NCBI GenBank assembly: GCA_015039365.1
Contig: WION01000351.1
Span: 1-55,140 of the forward strand
Origin: Amanita rubescens
Lineage: Eukaryota; Basidiomycota; Agaricomycetes; Agaricales; Amanitaceae
Reading direction: 5' to 3'
Length of the DNA stretch: 55,140 nt
The position numbers and the translations under genes are program-made. Positions 1 to 12,200 of the stretch are shown piece by piece. Below the pieces are notes generated by a model. The model saw only the letters and a program-made list of their open reading frames with translations. It was not told where the DNA came from and made no database searches. Each line of letters opens with the position of its first letter. Position 1 is the stretch's first letter.

Positions 1-917
1 CACCGTCCTTGCAGCGAACTTTTCCCGTTCCTTTCCCTCAAACAAAATTTCGAAAACTTTATAGTCCTCGATCCTAACCTCGTCTTTGCATCCAGCCAAG
101 GGGATAGTTAAATCCCGCTCCTCGAGCTGGCTGGCAACAAGCGACCGGACATCCGTACACCGCGCGAGGCTGATGATGTGGGTTGAAACTCGTTCCTCCT
201 GGGAGGATAGGTCAGACCATGAGATACGGATAGACTGGACGTCCTCCTCAAGTGTCGCAGTACAAGGAAGCCATGTAGGACCTTGGGAAGAACGGAGATT
301 ATCTGGACATTGGGACAAGTAAAGCAGCACACCGCATATTTGTCTCTTCTTGGGTTGGGAGCCGCAAGGAGAGCCGTCAGCCAACGAAATGGGCGGCACA
401 GGTGCATCGAACAAGGCGATGCCACGAGGTCGATTGGTGACTTCATAATCGCCGTGATGGGGAGTGCCAACCTGGATATACAGACCTGCTGATGAATTGG
501 AAGATGGAACATTAGGCAACGCCTTTTCACCGGAACCGCATACAATCCTCGTTTCAATCGCATTTCTCTCAAATTCAAGCCCCGGCCCGAGTTCGCATTT
601 GGCAAGCATGGGCCTGGAATCGCGCTCAAGTCCAGGGCCAGGACCATTTTCCGCAGAGCTTTTCTTTTCGGTTAACGCGTTCCGTTTAAACACAGACAAC
701 AAGCTGATGATGGACTGCCGGATGGGAGACTTTTCTTTGTCTCTGTCTTTATCTTTTCCGTTCTGACCTGGAGACGAAGGCGAGCCCAATGACGCTCGCG
801 TAAGCCCCGCCATGTGGTTCCTAACTGGTGGAGTCTCCCATGGACGTGTAAAATCAGTTGACATGGACTCGAATCGGTTTATGAGCAATTTCGTCGAGCG
901 GTGATGCTGTAGGGCCA
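1..917 (-). CDS. Partial protein with a probable PH-like domain, running off the left edge
   Basis: One frame is open without a stop from the ATG at 917 to base 1, about 305 codons, so the C-terminus lies outside the window. The first 70 residues are charged and low-complexity. The last 130 look beta-rich, with spaced motifs GVLLYLSQ, WLPCTATLEEDV, IRISWSDL, ARCTDVRSL and YKVFEILFEGKEREKFAA. That spacing resembles a PH domain cut just before its C-terminal helix; the assignment is inference. Upstream, 965-1096 is also open and reads smoothly into it (HLDPIDGQFTRLRP). It ends in a good GTAAGT donor (964) with a CAG acceptor at 924-922, but the phases differ by one base. The true start may therefore be further upstream, near 1186, or the upstream exons may be untranslated. 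Function is unknown. Confidence 0.6.
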
Positions 918-1557
918 TCTGCTGTGGATCAATATTTTAGCACATCATGAATTATGCAACTTACGGTCTAAGGCGCGTGAACTGGCCGTCAATGGGATCT
1001 AGATGAATGATACCTGCGCAAAAAATGAAATCGGCGCCATATGATCGGTGGCTAACATTGTCAGCCACAGCGTCCAAATTTACACCCAAGGAAAGACTGT
1101 GTCAAACAAACTTCTCAACTTTCAACGGTGACGTCACGATGCAGGGCAGACCTAGTCAAGTCATTTAGAGTAGAAGTGCCTGTCATTGACAATGATGAGA
1201 GTGATGAGATATGCAACGTGCAAGTGCGTATAATATAGTGTACAAGAATCACAGAAGGCAGAACAGCAAGATACCCCGTCAACAAGTCGGCTATAAACCG
1301 CATAGGGTAGTTGAGCGGAGGGATAAAAAAAGACAAATAATAGATCCAATTACAACCTCGGGAGTGAGTGATACATACGAGACTCCGTCAGGCTCCAAGT
1401 ACCATACACGATTATCGCTGCGCAAAACGAGAAGATGAAAAAAGCGAGAAAGATGGGATTGAAGCGAAAGGATCGAACCGCAGAGCTCGCCTCCAATCTA
1501 CTATCGGCATCCCTCGCATGTCTATGTTCCATAGTAATAACATGTCATGGCGTACTT

Positions 1558-3278
1558 TCAGCAATACCAGAAGCCACAAGGAGGCAGTCGTCTCGGCACA
1601 ATGACGCGTAACATCTCGCCATCAAATTCGGCTCTGACTTGGACGAGGTCTGCATCATAGCCGAAAGATATCCGGCGTTCAAAATGCCCTATGGCAATTT
1701 TGTTAGCACATCAGAAGGCAAAAAAACTGGATTGAACAAGATAGGCTCACCTCCTACACCTTCCCATCTATCTGCCACTATATGCAGAATTCTCCTCTTT
1801 TTTGATGCTAGTGTGATGGCATCCCTACCAAAGCCTGGTAGTTTAACATGTAGACGGTATTCTTGGGGCGTTGTTTCAACTTCGATATAGCTTTCTGTTG
1901 GAGGCGGACCACGGCTCAAAAATGGAACATGCGGTGCTTGCCGGCTATTTCCGGATGCACCCATTTGCGAACAAGACTCAGATTGGCTTTGATCATCGTT
2001 TTCAGAAGGACATGGTTCTAGAGGCAAGATCACCGGAGGTTCCGGCGGTTGCAGATAATAACTCGAGGATGACGAGTATGTTGATGCTGATGATGACCGA
2101 GGTCCGCCAAGACGTAATGAAACGCCAGAATGGCGAGTCATATATGTTGGTGAAGCTGGTCGAGTTGGCCGTGCGTATGCACTGCCAAGCCCGTTACTGC
2201 TATAGGATGAAAATGTAGATGAAGACAGCCTGCTGTTCTGAAAAGCATTTGATTCGTTAAAAGCCTTGCAGCTGGGGCTGCGTGACAGGCTCGCTGATGA
2301 CAGCGATGATATGCTTTCTATCGAAGCCGACGAACCGGACGAGGAGCTAGTTGTAAGTGGTGGCGGCCCTAGAACGGAAGACCCTGAACTGGATGAACTG
2401 GAAGAGGACGAAAACTCAGCCCCATTGGGAGCCGGCGATGATGACCTTCCGGAAGTGTCGTCTTCGTCCTCAGATATGGGGACAGCCTGACCTTTGGCCC
2501 CATTAGCTACTGTCCGGGGCAACATATGATAGGGCAATTGAAGCGGGCTAGATAAAGGTGAGTCAGAGGAGGATGATGAAAGAGGCGTGGAAAATGGTAC
2601 TGACACGGCCACGGAAGGTGATGATGGCCGAGAGTTAGGTCCTTGAGTCGCGCCTGAAACTGTCTCATTTAACCGTGAAGAGAAGAAGGGAGTGGTGGCA
2701 TCCATGGAATCAAATGCCACCGCAAATGGGGAGATAGTCTCTTGCTGCCGGAGGGCGGGCGAAGGTAGTGGGACCTCCCTGGGTGAATCGATGGAAGCGT
2801 GTCTCTTAGGGAAACGGGAAATGGTTGTGGGCCGCGGGACTAGGGGAGATAATATAGTAAGTACAAAGAGAGTTGAGGCAAAACGCGAGCGAATGATGAC
2901 AACGGGCACACATGTGGACGCATATAGGGCCACAAAACAAGTAAAAACGGAACGTGCGGAAGAGGATTACGGAATGAGTCTTTTGGTCGGTTCGGCCGCG
3001 CCTTCCGCCGAATGGCGGACACAAGGAGCCGAGCCACTGTAAGGTGGGGGGCGGGGGGTGCCACGTATGGTCACGGAAGGGGTTCAGAATGGAGGGGGGA
3101 AGTAGGGACGCGAGGAAAAGAGGGAAAATGGTAGGACAAGGCCCGGATGACGCGGACAAGGAAAGGTAGAAAAAGGCTCACCACGATCGGAGGGGTCCTT
3201 CTGCTTGGAGTCGTGGCGAGGAGACTCCTCTTGAATAGAAGGAGAGGTCATATGAGGTTCTGAAGAACGAGGAGCCAT
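1558..3278 (-). CDS. HSP20-like (alpha-crystallin domain) protein with long Ser-rich N-terminus
   Basis: Three exons with matching phases (3182-3278, 1751-2839, 1558-1688) give 438 residues. Residues about 33-330 are Ser/Pro-rich and predicted disordered, with poly-Ser runs. The C-terminal 110 residues carry the alpha-crystallin fold: YIEVETTPQEYRLHVKLPGF, then after the last intron FERRISFGYDADLVQVRAEF and DGEMLRVIVPRR. Small heat-shock proteins hold unfolding proteins in solution, but this one is about twice the usual length, and it stops soon after the last strand without the usual I-x-I tail. It may be a regulatory or adaptor member of the family and not a classic chaperone. The first intron (2840-3181) is 342 nt, much longer than its neighbours. 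The start MAPRSSEPHM was chosen because its exon ends in phase with the main exon. Confidence 0.8.
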
Positions 3279-4767
3279 TCCAGACGGCTGAGGTAGGGTT
3301 AGGGAGAGACTTGAGATGGTGGTTATGTGGGAGGAGTGGATACTCTTCTGTTGACGATCACTCGACCCCTGTGCAGGTAAACTCCTTAAAAGGAAATCTG
3401 TCGTCACAACTGGCAGATGGCGATAGCTGCTGTGCGCCCGCTGTGTTCTTTTGTTCGAGTCCCGCCGTTCTCTGCTGGTTTTTACCAACCTCCGCTTGTT
3501 CACCCTTTGAACCTCGTGTTCTCCTTTTACCCTCTCCATCGTCCCACCATACCACGGCATCCTCCGTTCCTCCTCTGATCGTTTCATCACCCGCCCCGAT
3601 GCTTTCCCCGAGTGCCTGACCTCTGCCATCATACTTCCCACGTACCCTCAGACACCCCCATGATAATGTGTCATATTATTTCCATATTATACGTCATTGT
3701 TTCGCCACTTCCTCGGCCTTCATTTGCCTTTTTAAGTTTCTTCTTTCCTTGTGCTAACATGCGGGTCCCCGTCGCTTGTGGTTCTTAATCCTCTTATACC
3801 AATCTTAGAGAAACGTGTACGCCTGGTTCTCTGATCAACATCTCGGCGCCCTTTACACTGTCTTTTCATCACCGAGTCAAAAGCCAAAGCCCGCACGTGT
3901 CTTCCCGCGCCCTTGACTTTTTCTCTTGCCCGCCGGCCGCGGGTGCTTTCTGCATTTTTGGGATTTCAAATCATATCTTGGATGACGCTCTTTGTATATG
4001 CATGTGACGGGCGTCGGAAGCCGCTCAGCAGTAGAGATGACCGTGCACACAGCGGAAAGATGTGTGCATAACACGTAAGATCCGACCGTAGCGTCCTAAT
4101 GCCCTCTATGACGCAAATGACATTTGATGAAAAAAAGCAAATGTATTGCCCCGCGTGCATTTGGCTGCTCCATAATTTTATAATTAGAGCTGTAGCGCAG
4201 CTGGAATCTGCCGACCAGGAAGCCGGTGCAAACGGTGTTTCTGTCAATCAATGCAGGCATGGGCTCGCCGGTGTTCTCGGTCATTACTCGGCAATTTACT
4301 CAGCATGCCCTAAGCCAACATTCCTTATACTTTACCTGAAGGCGCATCCAACGTACTACGAAAGCTCAAGCGTTTTACATCTTTCAAGTTCATTGAAGTC
4401 GCGTTGCCAACTCCCGTCACAATCACTATTCCTGTAACCTGGATATCGATCGGAAATGGATATTAATGCATATTGCGCCTATAAGAACTGGGAACGTCGA
4501 TCTAGTAGCCGCGCCTTTCGCCTTGGTTCGCAAAACTTTTATGCAAATCTTGATGAAATGGCAGAAGAATATTATCAGCGAGGCCAAAGAAGTCGTTGAA
4601 ACTTGTTTCGTGTTTTACGCTTTGAACATACTGTGGCGGATGGGTGACTTGCACACTATCGCTACTCTTTCACGTCAGCTACATATAGATGTTATAATCT
4701 GCTGGCTTACCCGACGAACGTTGCAAGGCCCAATGGATAATTGTTGCTTTCAGTTGATGAAACAGAA
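3279..4767. other. Intergenic region upstream of the HSP20-like gene
   Basis: No convincing gene was seen. It holds the promoter of the HSP20-like gene on the minus strand. A plus-strand ORF at 4466-4849 (127 codons) has no recognisable motif and overlaps the weak minus-strand ORF at 4768-5154, so it is not called. Confidence 0.4.
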
Positions 4768-5154
4768 CTATTCTATCATCAACACGCCAATCAATCGTTG
4801 TAATAAGAAATCGACGAACGAGTTGGATTCTATTGAAGCCACGCTTTGATTTTCCATTTCAAAGCTGCCGAACTGCGCCGCAGGGCTTTCGAGCTCAATT
4901 GGGGTTACATTCTTGAAGGAAACTGGAACAGGTGCTACTCTGAATACAGTGACGAATTTCTTCCACGGCGGGTCCTTTCTTCTCGATTTCCTGCGGGATA
5001 CCCAAGGGCGTTTCGACTCGGGAACAAAAGGATCGTTGTCTGCTACATGGTTTAAGCTAAAGCGAGCTTCTCCGGAAGAAGAATGAGATTGTATCGGTTC
5101 GAGCCGAAAGAAGCCTCCGGGCGATTTTTGGGAAGGACGCGTACCTGGAGACAT
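4768..5154 (-). CDS. Possible small hypothetical protein, 128 residues
   Basis: A single open frame with an ATG start (5154) and no intron. The product is basic in the middle (RRKSRRKDPPWKKF) and has no signal peptide or membrane span. I recognise no family. Composition is compatible with coding (few Cys, balanced Ser/Pro/Glu), but there is no conserved domain and no independent support. It could be an exon of a longer gene, or chance. It ends at a TAG just after LIGVLMIE. Confidence 0.35.
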   Translation of the reverse strand: MSPGTRPSQKSPGGFFRLEPIQSHSSSGEARFSLNHVADNDPFVPESKRPWVSRRKSRRKDPPWKKFVTVFRVAPVPVSFKNVTPIELESPAAQFGSFEMENQSVASIESNSFVDFLLQRLIGVLMIE

Positions 5155-5523
5155 GTTGGGTGGTTGCCAATTACAAGAGAACGCGATGCACTATATTCTT
5201 TGCCGCGATGATGTCAACGCTACGTCGCTGCATTTCCTCTTTTGGCACGCTATGTATGCGCCATACGCTAGCCCCCAGTTCAAACTGACGCTGCTTATCG
5301 TGCCAGGGACCAACCAGCACGACGCTTAACTATGTTATCAATTTATCGTGTGGTCAGCCACCTGCATACAACGAGGCTTGAATTGGAAATGCTAGATGAA
5401 GGTATTTGTCAGCCACGAGGAAAGATAAAAGGGCTAGCTCCACACCAGACGTGTCATCTCAAGGTTTTTCACTACTCACGAACATTCCCGCCTATTGTTA
5501 CTGTCAGGCTGAAGGATCCCACG

Positions 5524-6399
5524 ATGCATCTAATATCTCGCATGCTCATTGCTATCTCACTCTCGTTACTACATCTGGTATTGACGAACACCAGTGCCGG
5601 AATCTATGCTTTGCCAATAAACGAACCCGTACCGAAATCAGACTCCCGCATACACTCACCTACTGGCTTGTCGAGACTACCCTCAAATTCCTTGCGACTT
5701 ATTGGGCGACAAATCCGTAACGCCGATTATGGCTCTGGCGAACAGCCACAGAACACCACTTATGGTACTTCAAACTCCTCATCAAACGCGTCAAACGCGT
5801 CCTCTCCTGCACCAGACTCCAAGGCTCCACCGGCCGCTGGCAAGAGCCCAAAAACCGATATGGCTCAGCAGAATCAATCACTCCGTCAGTTACGTACAAA
5901 GGAAGACATTGCCAACAATGGTACCTTGACCAGGCGGTACTACACTGACGTTTCTTCTCACGAGTCCTCCAACGATGCCACTCCCCACTCTGAGAACCCT
6001 AATAACTATAGAGATCTGGCAACGTCTGCGAGATTGGCTCCCAGGAGGCTGGCGAGGAGAACATACAAGTCATTGGATTACGCCCCCGAGGACTCTGACT
6101 GTGGTCACTACGTTCTCTACCCCTCTATGCGCATGCGATACGCACACGACCCAAACTATGGCGTTATTCCACGATCTGGACGCGACATCCATACAGGCGC
6201 ATTTTCCTATCCGGATGAGAAGAATGATTACCGCTCTCCACGTCGTCTAAGGACCGCGAACGGACAGTTGTGGGACGGTGAGAACAGAGATGACGTCAGT
6301 GGTGACAGAGGGTTCCCGGAAACTCGGCACTTTGATCCAAGGGACTTCGACAGAATGTTGGCGGCGTATGATCTCTCCCATGGTATCCACGTTGATTGA
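5524..6399 (+). CDS. Secreted hypothetical protein, 291 residues
   Basis: Intron-free gene. The ATG at 5524 is preferred over the upstream in-frame ATG at 5332 because it places a clear signal peptide at the N-terminus: MHLISR, then a hydrophobic core LIAISLSLLHLVL, then a likely cleavage after AGIYA. The mature part has several N-glycosylation sequons clustered near residues 75-95 (NTT, NSS, NAS repeats). It has dibasic sites TRR, RRLARR and PRRLR that a Kex2-type protease could cut. The C-terminal half is rich in Tyr, Asp and Arg and has few Cys, so it is not a typical Cys-rich effector. No family is recognised. It is likely a secreted or wall-associated protein; its role is unknown. Confidence 0.65.
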   Translation: MHLISRMLIAISLSLLHLVLTNTSAGIYALPINEPVPKSDSRIHSPTGLSRLPSNSLRLIGRQIRNADYGSGEQPQNTTYGTSNSSSNASNASSPAPDSKAPPAAGKSPKTDMAQQNQSLRQLRTKEDIANNGTLTRRYYTDVSSHESSNDATPHSENPNNYRDLATSARLAPRRLARRTYKSLDYAPEDSDCGHYVLYPSMRMRYAHDPNYGVIPRSGRDIHTGAFSYPDEKNDYRSPRRLRTANGQLWDGENRDDVSGDRGFPETRHFDPRDFDRMLAAYDLSHGIHVD

Positions 6400-7620
6400 C
6401 GCCTGGAACCTTTACAACTTGGTATTATACCTTTATGTATCAGTATATATTTGACATTCTATGAGCCTTCAGTCTTCCAGTTAAATTGGGAACCATAACG
6501 CCGCAGTAAGATATCCCCATCCAATACTGTTCGCCGTTTCTCTAACGTTGACGTCAGGTTGCACAGTACATCATCTTCTATACTCACCGTAGTGAAGCTT
6601 TAGGGTGCAATCAGCCAATAGAATTTGATATCAACTACTCTATAGTTAAACCTTGCCCCGTGCCTCGGGGGCATCACCAACACCCATTCAATGTGCAATG
6701 ACAACATCTTGATAAATTCCGCGTCGTTACGACGTGCCCGGAGATTTAAATTCGAAGGTTCGCCACGGAATTGGCCAGAGGAATTTCTCGCCTCGAGGTA
6801 TGGCGCAGTCGCTCGCGGGCCCGATCTGAACCTTCCTCTTTAATGGAAGTTGGTGCCAGTACGTGATCCAGGTATGAGAATATGGCAAGTATGGGTATCG
6901 TTTCAAGCGATCGGCTATAGAATTGTGATTCTCTCTGATAAGCTGTTAGTACGGCATTCTTTGTGAACGCGTGCTTTTTTAGGCCGGGGTTACAACTACG
7001 TGTGAGTAACGGTGTATATGAGTATACTGCCGCGGCTCTTGGGATGTACTACTCGTCATGAGTTATCATTGAATTGACTAGGTATAGATTTCCATGTTCC
7101 AGCTCCTGCCGCATTTGGTTGTCAATATGAACGATGCTACATAGGAAGAACTACTTCATATTTCACACACATGTTTACATCATGATACCGTATCATGGTT
7201 GGGTACAGTGCCATAATAAAAATCCCTCAATACCGCCGTGCTCTCTGAATCGTCTGAATGTTAATCTTGATTGAGATCTGTGGGGTTTGCAACTCCTTCG
7301 TGCGATGTGTGGTGCGGAGACCATATGCGCTGAGCTACAAATCCTCTCTTCTCAGTCGATCGTTCTATCAAATCTCTGGCCAGCTGGTTAGTTCTATCAT
7401 CAATTCAACAGCGCGTTTAGTTCGATCCGAAATTCAGGAGCGTGTTTAGTTCGCTGATCTGTGCGACCGTGGCAGGTGCACGGCACTGCCGGGAGCGATT
7501 CCGATTCGTTCATTTCTTCATTGTCGCGGTTGGTCCAGAAGGCCAACGTGGATGTAAAATGTGGCCAGATGCTTCCGGGGACTCACTGCGATGTGCACAG
7601 TTTACCGCCGTATAAACCTC
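6400..7620. other. Intergenic region
   Basis: No open frame of interest and no RNA gene was recognised. A segment near 7370-7450 contains tRNA-box-like words (CTGGCCAGCTGGTTAG, then GTTCGATCC), but no cloverleaf can be drawn. The right end abuts the duplicated AACS block that begins at 7621. Confidence 0.4.
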
Positions 7621-8993
7621 GTAAGTCCGGAGGCTCGGGCGTTATTGCGCGTCCGTCTTCTTGTAGCGGTGATAGAGCCGCTGTTGTGACCTGGCCTAGT
7701 AAGATTCTTCATCATGAGAAGTGTTCCTCATTCGGCCGAAATTTTCATGGTCAAGGTATATTTACAAATTCGCAGATACTTTACAAGCTGGTTATAATCA
7801 AGTCTCTCGAGTTCAAAGCTTAGTGCTTAGCTTTGGTTTTTTCGACAACGCTTTCGAGATCTCCGTACTTGTAGTAAAACTTCAAGCTTTCTGGGTTAGC
7901 CGCGGCCCACGGTCCCGCTTGGTTGAACACCGATGCCGAGACAATGCGTTTGACAGCAATCTCAATTTCATGACATTACAGTGTACTGTTCGGCCGCAAT
8001 CATTCCCTTGCCCCATTCAAAGCAGAAACAATCCCACTTACAGGAATCTCCTCAGTCTCAAATATATACTTGGGAACATGTCTCGCGCTCAAAGCGGTCT
8101 TAATCGCCATACGTATTCCTTGCTCCTGGACGGGTGTCCAGGGCGCATTTTCAGGAGCAGAAGAACAGTCTCATCCTTATCGTGCTGACGACGCTGTCCC
8201 ACGCACAAGCTATCATCAATCTCCCGCTTGAACCGCTCCATTACAGCATATACCTCGCCAGAGCCGAACCTCACGCCGCTTGGGTTGAGTACGCCGTCGC
8301 TCCTACCAAGGATGAGGATGCCTTCAGTAGCGGGATTGATGACTATGAAGTCGCCTTGCGTCCAAACACCAAGGAAAGTGCTAAAGTAGGCTTCACGGAG
8401 TTTTTGCCCGGTCGCGTCATTCCAGAAATAGAACGGGAGAGAGGGGTGTGGGCGCATGCATACAAGTTCCCCGGGCTCTCCTTGTGCTCGATGTTCTTTC
8501 CAGAGGGGTCGAAAACTTCAACTTTGAGGCCGAGGGATTTGGCTTGGATTTCTGAAAGGGTTGGGTTAGTTGGCTCGTGGTTCATAGGATGGGGCAACTT
8601 ACCATCGCAGTGAACGGGGAGGCAGGCTGCACCTACGACAACTAATGAAGAAATCAGCTATGACCAAGTGGACGAATACGTTGCATACAAGATCCACAAA
8701 TGTCTGTGCCTCCGCTGACAGATACCATATGTACTTTTGAACTGCCGAAAGCGCTCTGCGTCCATTGGAACAACGTTGGAGTTAAGGGGGCACCTGTGTT
8801 GGCAATGGTACGGAGAGCATGGAATGGTCCAAGCTCTACTAGATTTGGGAATTTTCAGTTCCAGCGACCAAATGAACGGAAATCACACACATAATTTACA
8901 TACATAATATTTCTGCTTTGGACCTCGGCCTCAGAGAGGGGGGCGTGGACTGGTTCCAAGAAGGTTTACGCTATGAAAACGTCGGTATATGCA
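7621..8993. repeat. Direct repeat, copy 1 (AACS 3' block)
   Basis: This segment aligns collinearly, with small indels and scattered substitutions, to 12657-14028. The match begins at GTAAGT-GGAGGCTCGGGC and ends at CGT-GTAT-GCA. Sequence on either side does not match. Both copies are in the same orientation and contain the 3' part of an acetoacetyl-CoA synthetase gene on the minus strand plus its downstream flank. Confidence 0.85.
7831..8993 (-). pseudogene. Truncated, frameshifted acetoacetyl-CoA synthetase fragment
   Basis: This is the C-terminal third of an AACS, recognisable by [58 protein letters not shown] and [20 protein letters not shown]. Compared with the intact copy at 12858-15450 it carries at least three frameshifting gaps. 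One is a 1-nt loss near 8483, after the IEH codons. One is about 10 nt lost near 8135, just after KMRPGHP. One is a net 2-nt loss near 7972, before YTVNG. The whole adenylation core, including the ATP-binding loop, is absent because the duplicated block ends at 8993. It cannot encode a working ligase. It may still be transcribed. Confidence 0.85.
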
Positions 8994-9269
8994 GAATCTA
9001 GAAACGCTACGACGCCCCCGTATCTTTTTCTTCACCCTCATGATGAAGCGTGTAATACGAATATATCAGTGATATAATTCTTATGTTTTCACCCAAATCC
9101 TAACTCGGGTACCGTAACCCCTACTATGTACACAAAAAGGTATAAAACCACTTAAAACAGCTTGCGGTGTGACGGTCGTCTGAGTAATCGTATAGCATTC
9201 CAAACAGTAATCCTGGTAGGGACATGATTGAAGTTATACTACTTTTCTGCCATCAGGCACATTCAATTT

Positions 9270-12200
9270 CTACTCATCCTGATCATCTCTTCGTCTGGAT
9301 GCAGGTGTAGCTTTCTTGTTGCTCCTGGGCCTAGATGGAGGTGCCCTCTGTGCAATTGTAAATCAGAGCGGAAGGGAGGAAAGCTGGTCAAGAGCGAACC
9401 TTGCGCTTTGCGGTGGCAGTAGCATCCTGGGCCATCATGTCAGCTGAATCTTTGTAAGACCCATCATTGTCCTGCAACTGCATCCAGCTTTCCCTATTCA
9501 CACAGATGAAGTGTCAAACCTTGACTTTCTCGGCCGCTTTCCCTTGAAAACGAGCCAGCATCACAGTAGACTTAGCTTCGATCGGAGCGTTCTTGCACAA
9601 TTCCTCGGTAGCTTCACCGAAATCTTCGCCAATTATTTCCTCTTCTGATTCCTGTGAATAATAACGAATTAGAAGAGCCGACTTCGCGCGCGCAGGCTAA
9701 CTAGACAGCAACCCACGTTTTGCCTTGCAGGCTCATTGATGCGCATCTTGCGACTCGGTTGATCTGCTTCATACATCAGAGGCAAAGGTAAGTTCTGCAG
9801 GCAAACTCTTACTTTCTTGCAGTCTGCTATAACGAGCTTCGAGCCGCTCACCCAGGGGTTTGTACACGTCGCTCACCGTAACGTGCATTTGTTTGTGTTG
9901 CGGGGCAATCACCTGCGTACCACCCCGTAAGGATCTCAACTCCTCCTCAACGATATTCCAAGAATGCTGATGTTCGACAATCCAGACGAACGTGGATGAT
10001 AAAGTGTAACCCTGAAAGCAGTTCTTCCATTTTGCCCAATCAGCATAAAAAAGAGTTTCCGAATCCTTGTGGCAAGGGTTGATGGAGATCTGAATGGGTA
10101 CTATCAACATGGTTTTCTTCCTCTTGTCAACGGAGAGATAAAGGGCATCGATGTTATAATTCCACCGATCGGAGATATACAACATTTCCGAAGCAGTCAG
10201 CAAGGTTTCGTCCAAAGTGTCCAAAATATCACCAGAGAATATCTCAGATTTTACAGAATTCCAATGGAGGTCTCCATAATTGAAACCAATACTTGACATA
10301 GCGCTAAGGCAGGCTTGTTTCACGATGAATCCGACAACGACCGGGTTGTCCTCGAAAGAGTTAAGCCGTATCTTGTCAAGGAATTCGTTGGGTTTCGCCT
10401 TACGAACAATTATCGCACCAGCTTCCCTGGCAAGACCGCATGTGGAATAACAACGGCAGCTTTCTTCATCCCACCAGAAATACCGGTGGTCAAGCGATTC
10501 CGTCGAAATCCAGGCCACCGAGCCTGATAAGCAAGCGAAGAGTTCTTTGATATAGTATCTTAAATTAAGGTATCAGCATGGTTAAGCGAGGCGGACAAGA
10601 ACGCACTGACGATACATACTGCTGAGCGCCTTTAGTTTCTTCCATGATCTCAGCAAAACGAAAAATTTCACGGCTACGAGGTCCTTATCGTGCCAAAAGT
10701 TTTGTTCTATCTCGTGGAAATCTCGGTCTCGCCACTGTAAAAGGGGTCGAAGGAGAAGAGGAATGCATCCCGTTAGGTCTTTGACTCTATCCTTGTCGAA
10801 CTCGTGTTTGAAAATGGGCAGTTTGCCCTGATGATGAACCCACCACTGTTCCACCTCCTCCTGCGAAACAGAAGATCGAGAGATATGGCATCCAAAGTGG
10901 ATTTCTCACCTTCGACATTCCGCTCATCATCGACATCTTGATGTCGTTAGTCTGACTCCGTGCCATATGTCGAGCCGTGCTATAGCTTGCTGAGGCGCCA
11001 GTAATTTTGTAGTGACCAACAGGGATGCCCTGCAAGAAGGTTTGGAGCTCCTCCTTGCGAGAGTTCGACACCGAATCTGCATTGGGTAACTCCTCCAAAG
11101 CGTTTACCTGATCAATGATGAAATATAGACGCGTCGTACCCAAAGTGCGGCAGAATTTTGATGCATCGCTAATGTTTTGGAAAGATCGAATCTTGTCACG
11201 ATGTGCCAAAGAGGGAGCATCAGCAAATGAACAAAGCAATGCGCTTTGGATGTAGGATAGAGGATCCATCAACATTTGCTGGCAATCGGGTATGTATACT
11301 GGGCGATTTCCAAGGCGGAAAAGGAGGCACGCCAAGGCCGCGAGCATATGGGACTTGCCGCACCCCATATTCCCATAGAGGAATAACCGAGAAAACCCCG
11401 AACCAATCCGAAATGATTGAACATTAGCCCAGAGCTTGCCAAAACGCTCACGGCCCATATACTCAAACAGCTTCACCGGTTCCTTGCTCAGGGGAAATCG
11501 TTCTGTGGGTAGAGAACCATAAAACAAGGGGAACGGAAGTAAACCCATGTTATGGGGATTTGAATACCAGTCAGGACGATTATCAATCTTTTGCAAAGCG
11601 TCATGAAATATACGCAAATCAGCTGTTTTCATGTCAAAAATCATTTTGCAATCTTCTGACAGGAGGGCGTCACCTTCCGACGGCAATAACACATTAGGCA
11701 GAGGAGGAGCTGGAAAGGAGCAAGTAGGAAAGAAGAAACGACAGCATCGAGAGAAAGAGAGAACATGTGGTCGGTTTAGGGGGTTGAGTCGGAAATAATC
11801 AGGAGGGTAAAGGACGTCAAGGGGATACAATGGCGAATGAGGGGTGGACCGTGGTGATGGGAAGTAGTGCGGGTAGTCGGAGAAAATGGACGCAGCAGGT
11901 GGATGGGGTTTTGATTAGTAGTGTGCAACTGATAGGAAAAAGCACGGGCTTACTTAGAACAATAACCTGGACGTGTGGAATTGCGAGAGATGCCGGAAAG
12001 AGCTCCAACACCTTCTGTTCGGAACTCAACTCCTCCGCAAACTCCTCGAAATGGTCGCCTCGTAACTTGCTCATGCGATCTGTGAGAGTCCGACCTGGGC
12101 CAACAGGTTCTGAATTGATGAGCTTGCAGGACAGAGTTAGCCATAACGGCCCGTGAATACAAACACACCTTCAAAACAATGGAGCCAGGAACATTAATCA

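Noticed and set aside
1466..1482. tRNA B-box-like word GGTTCGATCC on the minus strand
   Set aside because: No A box at proper spacing and the T-arm stem does not pair.
4466..4849. 127-codon plus-strand ORF overlapping the weak minus-strand ORF
   Set aside because: No motif, no codon or domain support, and antisense to another candidate.
7370..7450. tRNA-like A and B box words
   Set aside because: Acceptor and anticodon stems cannot be formed.
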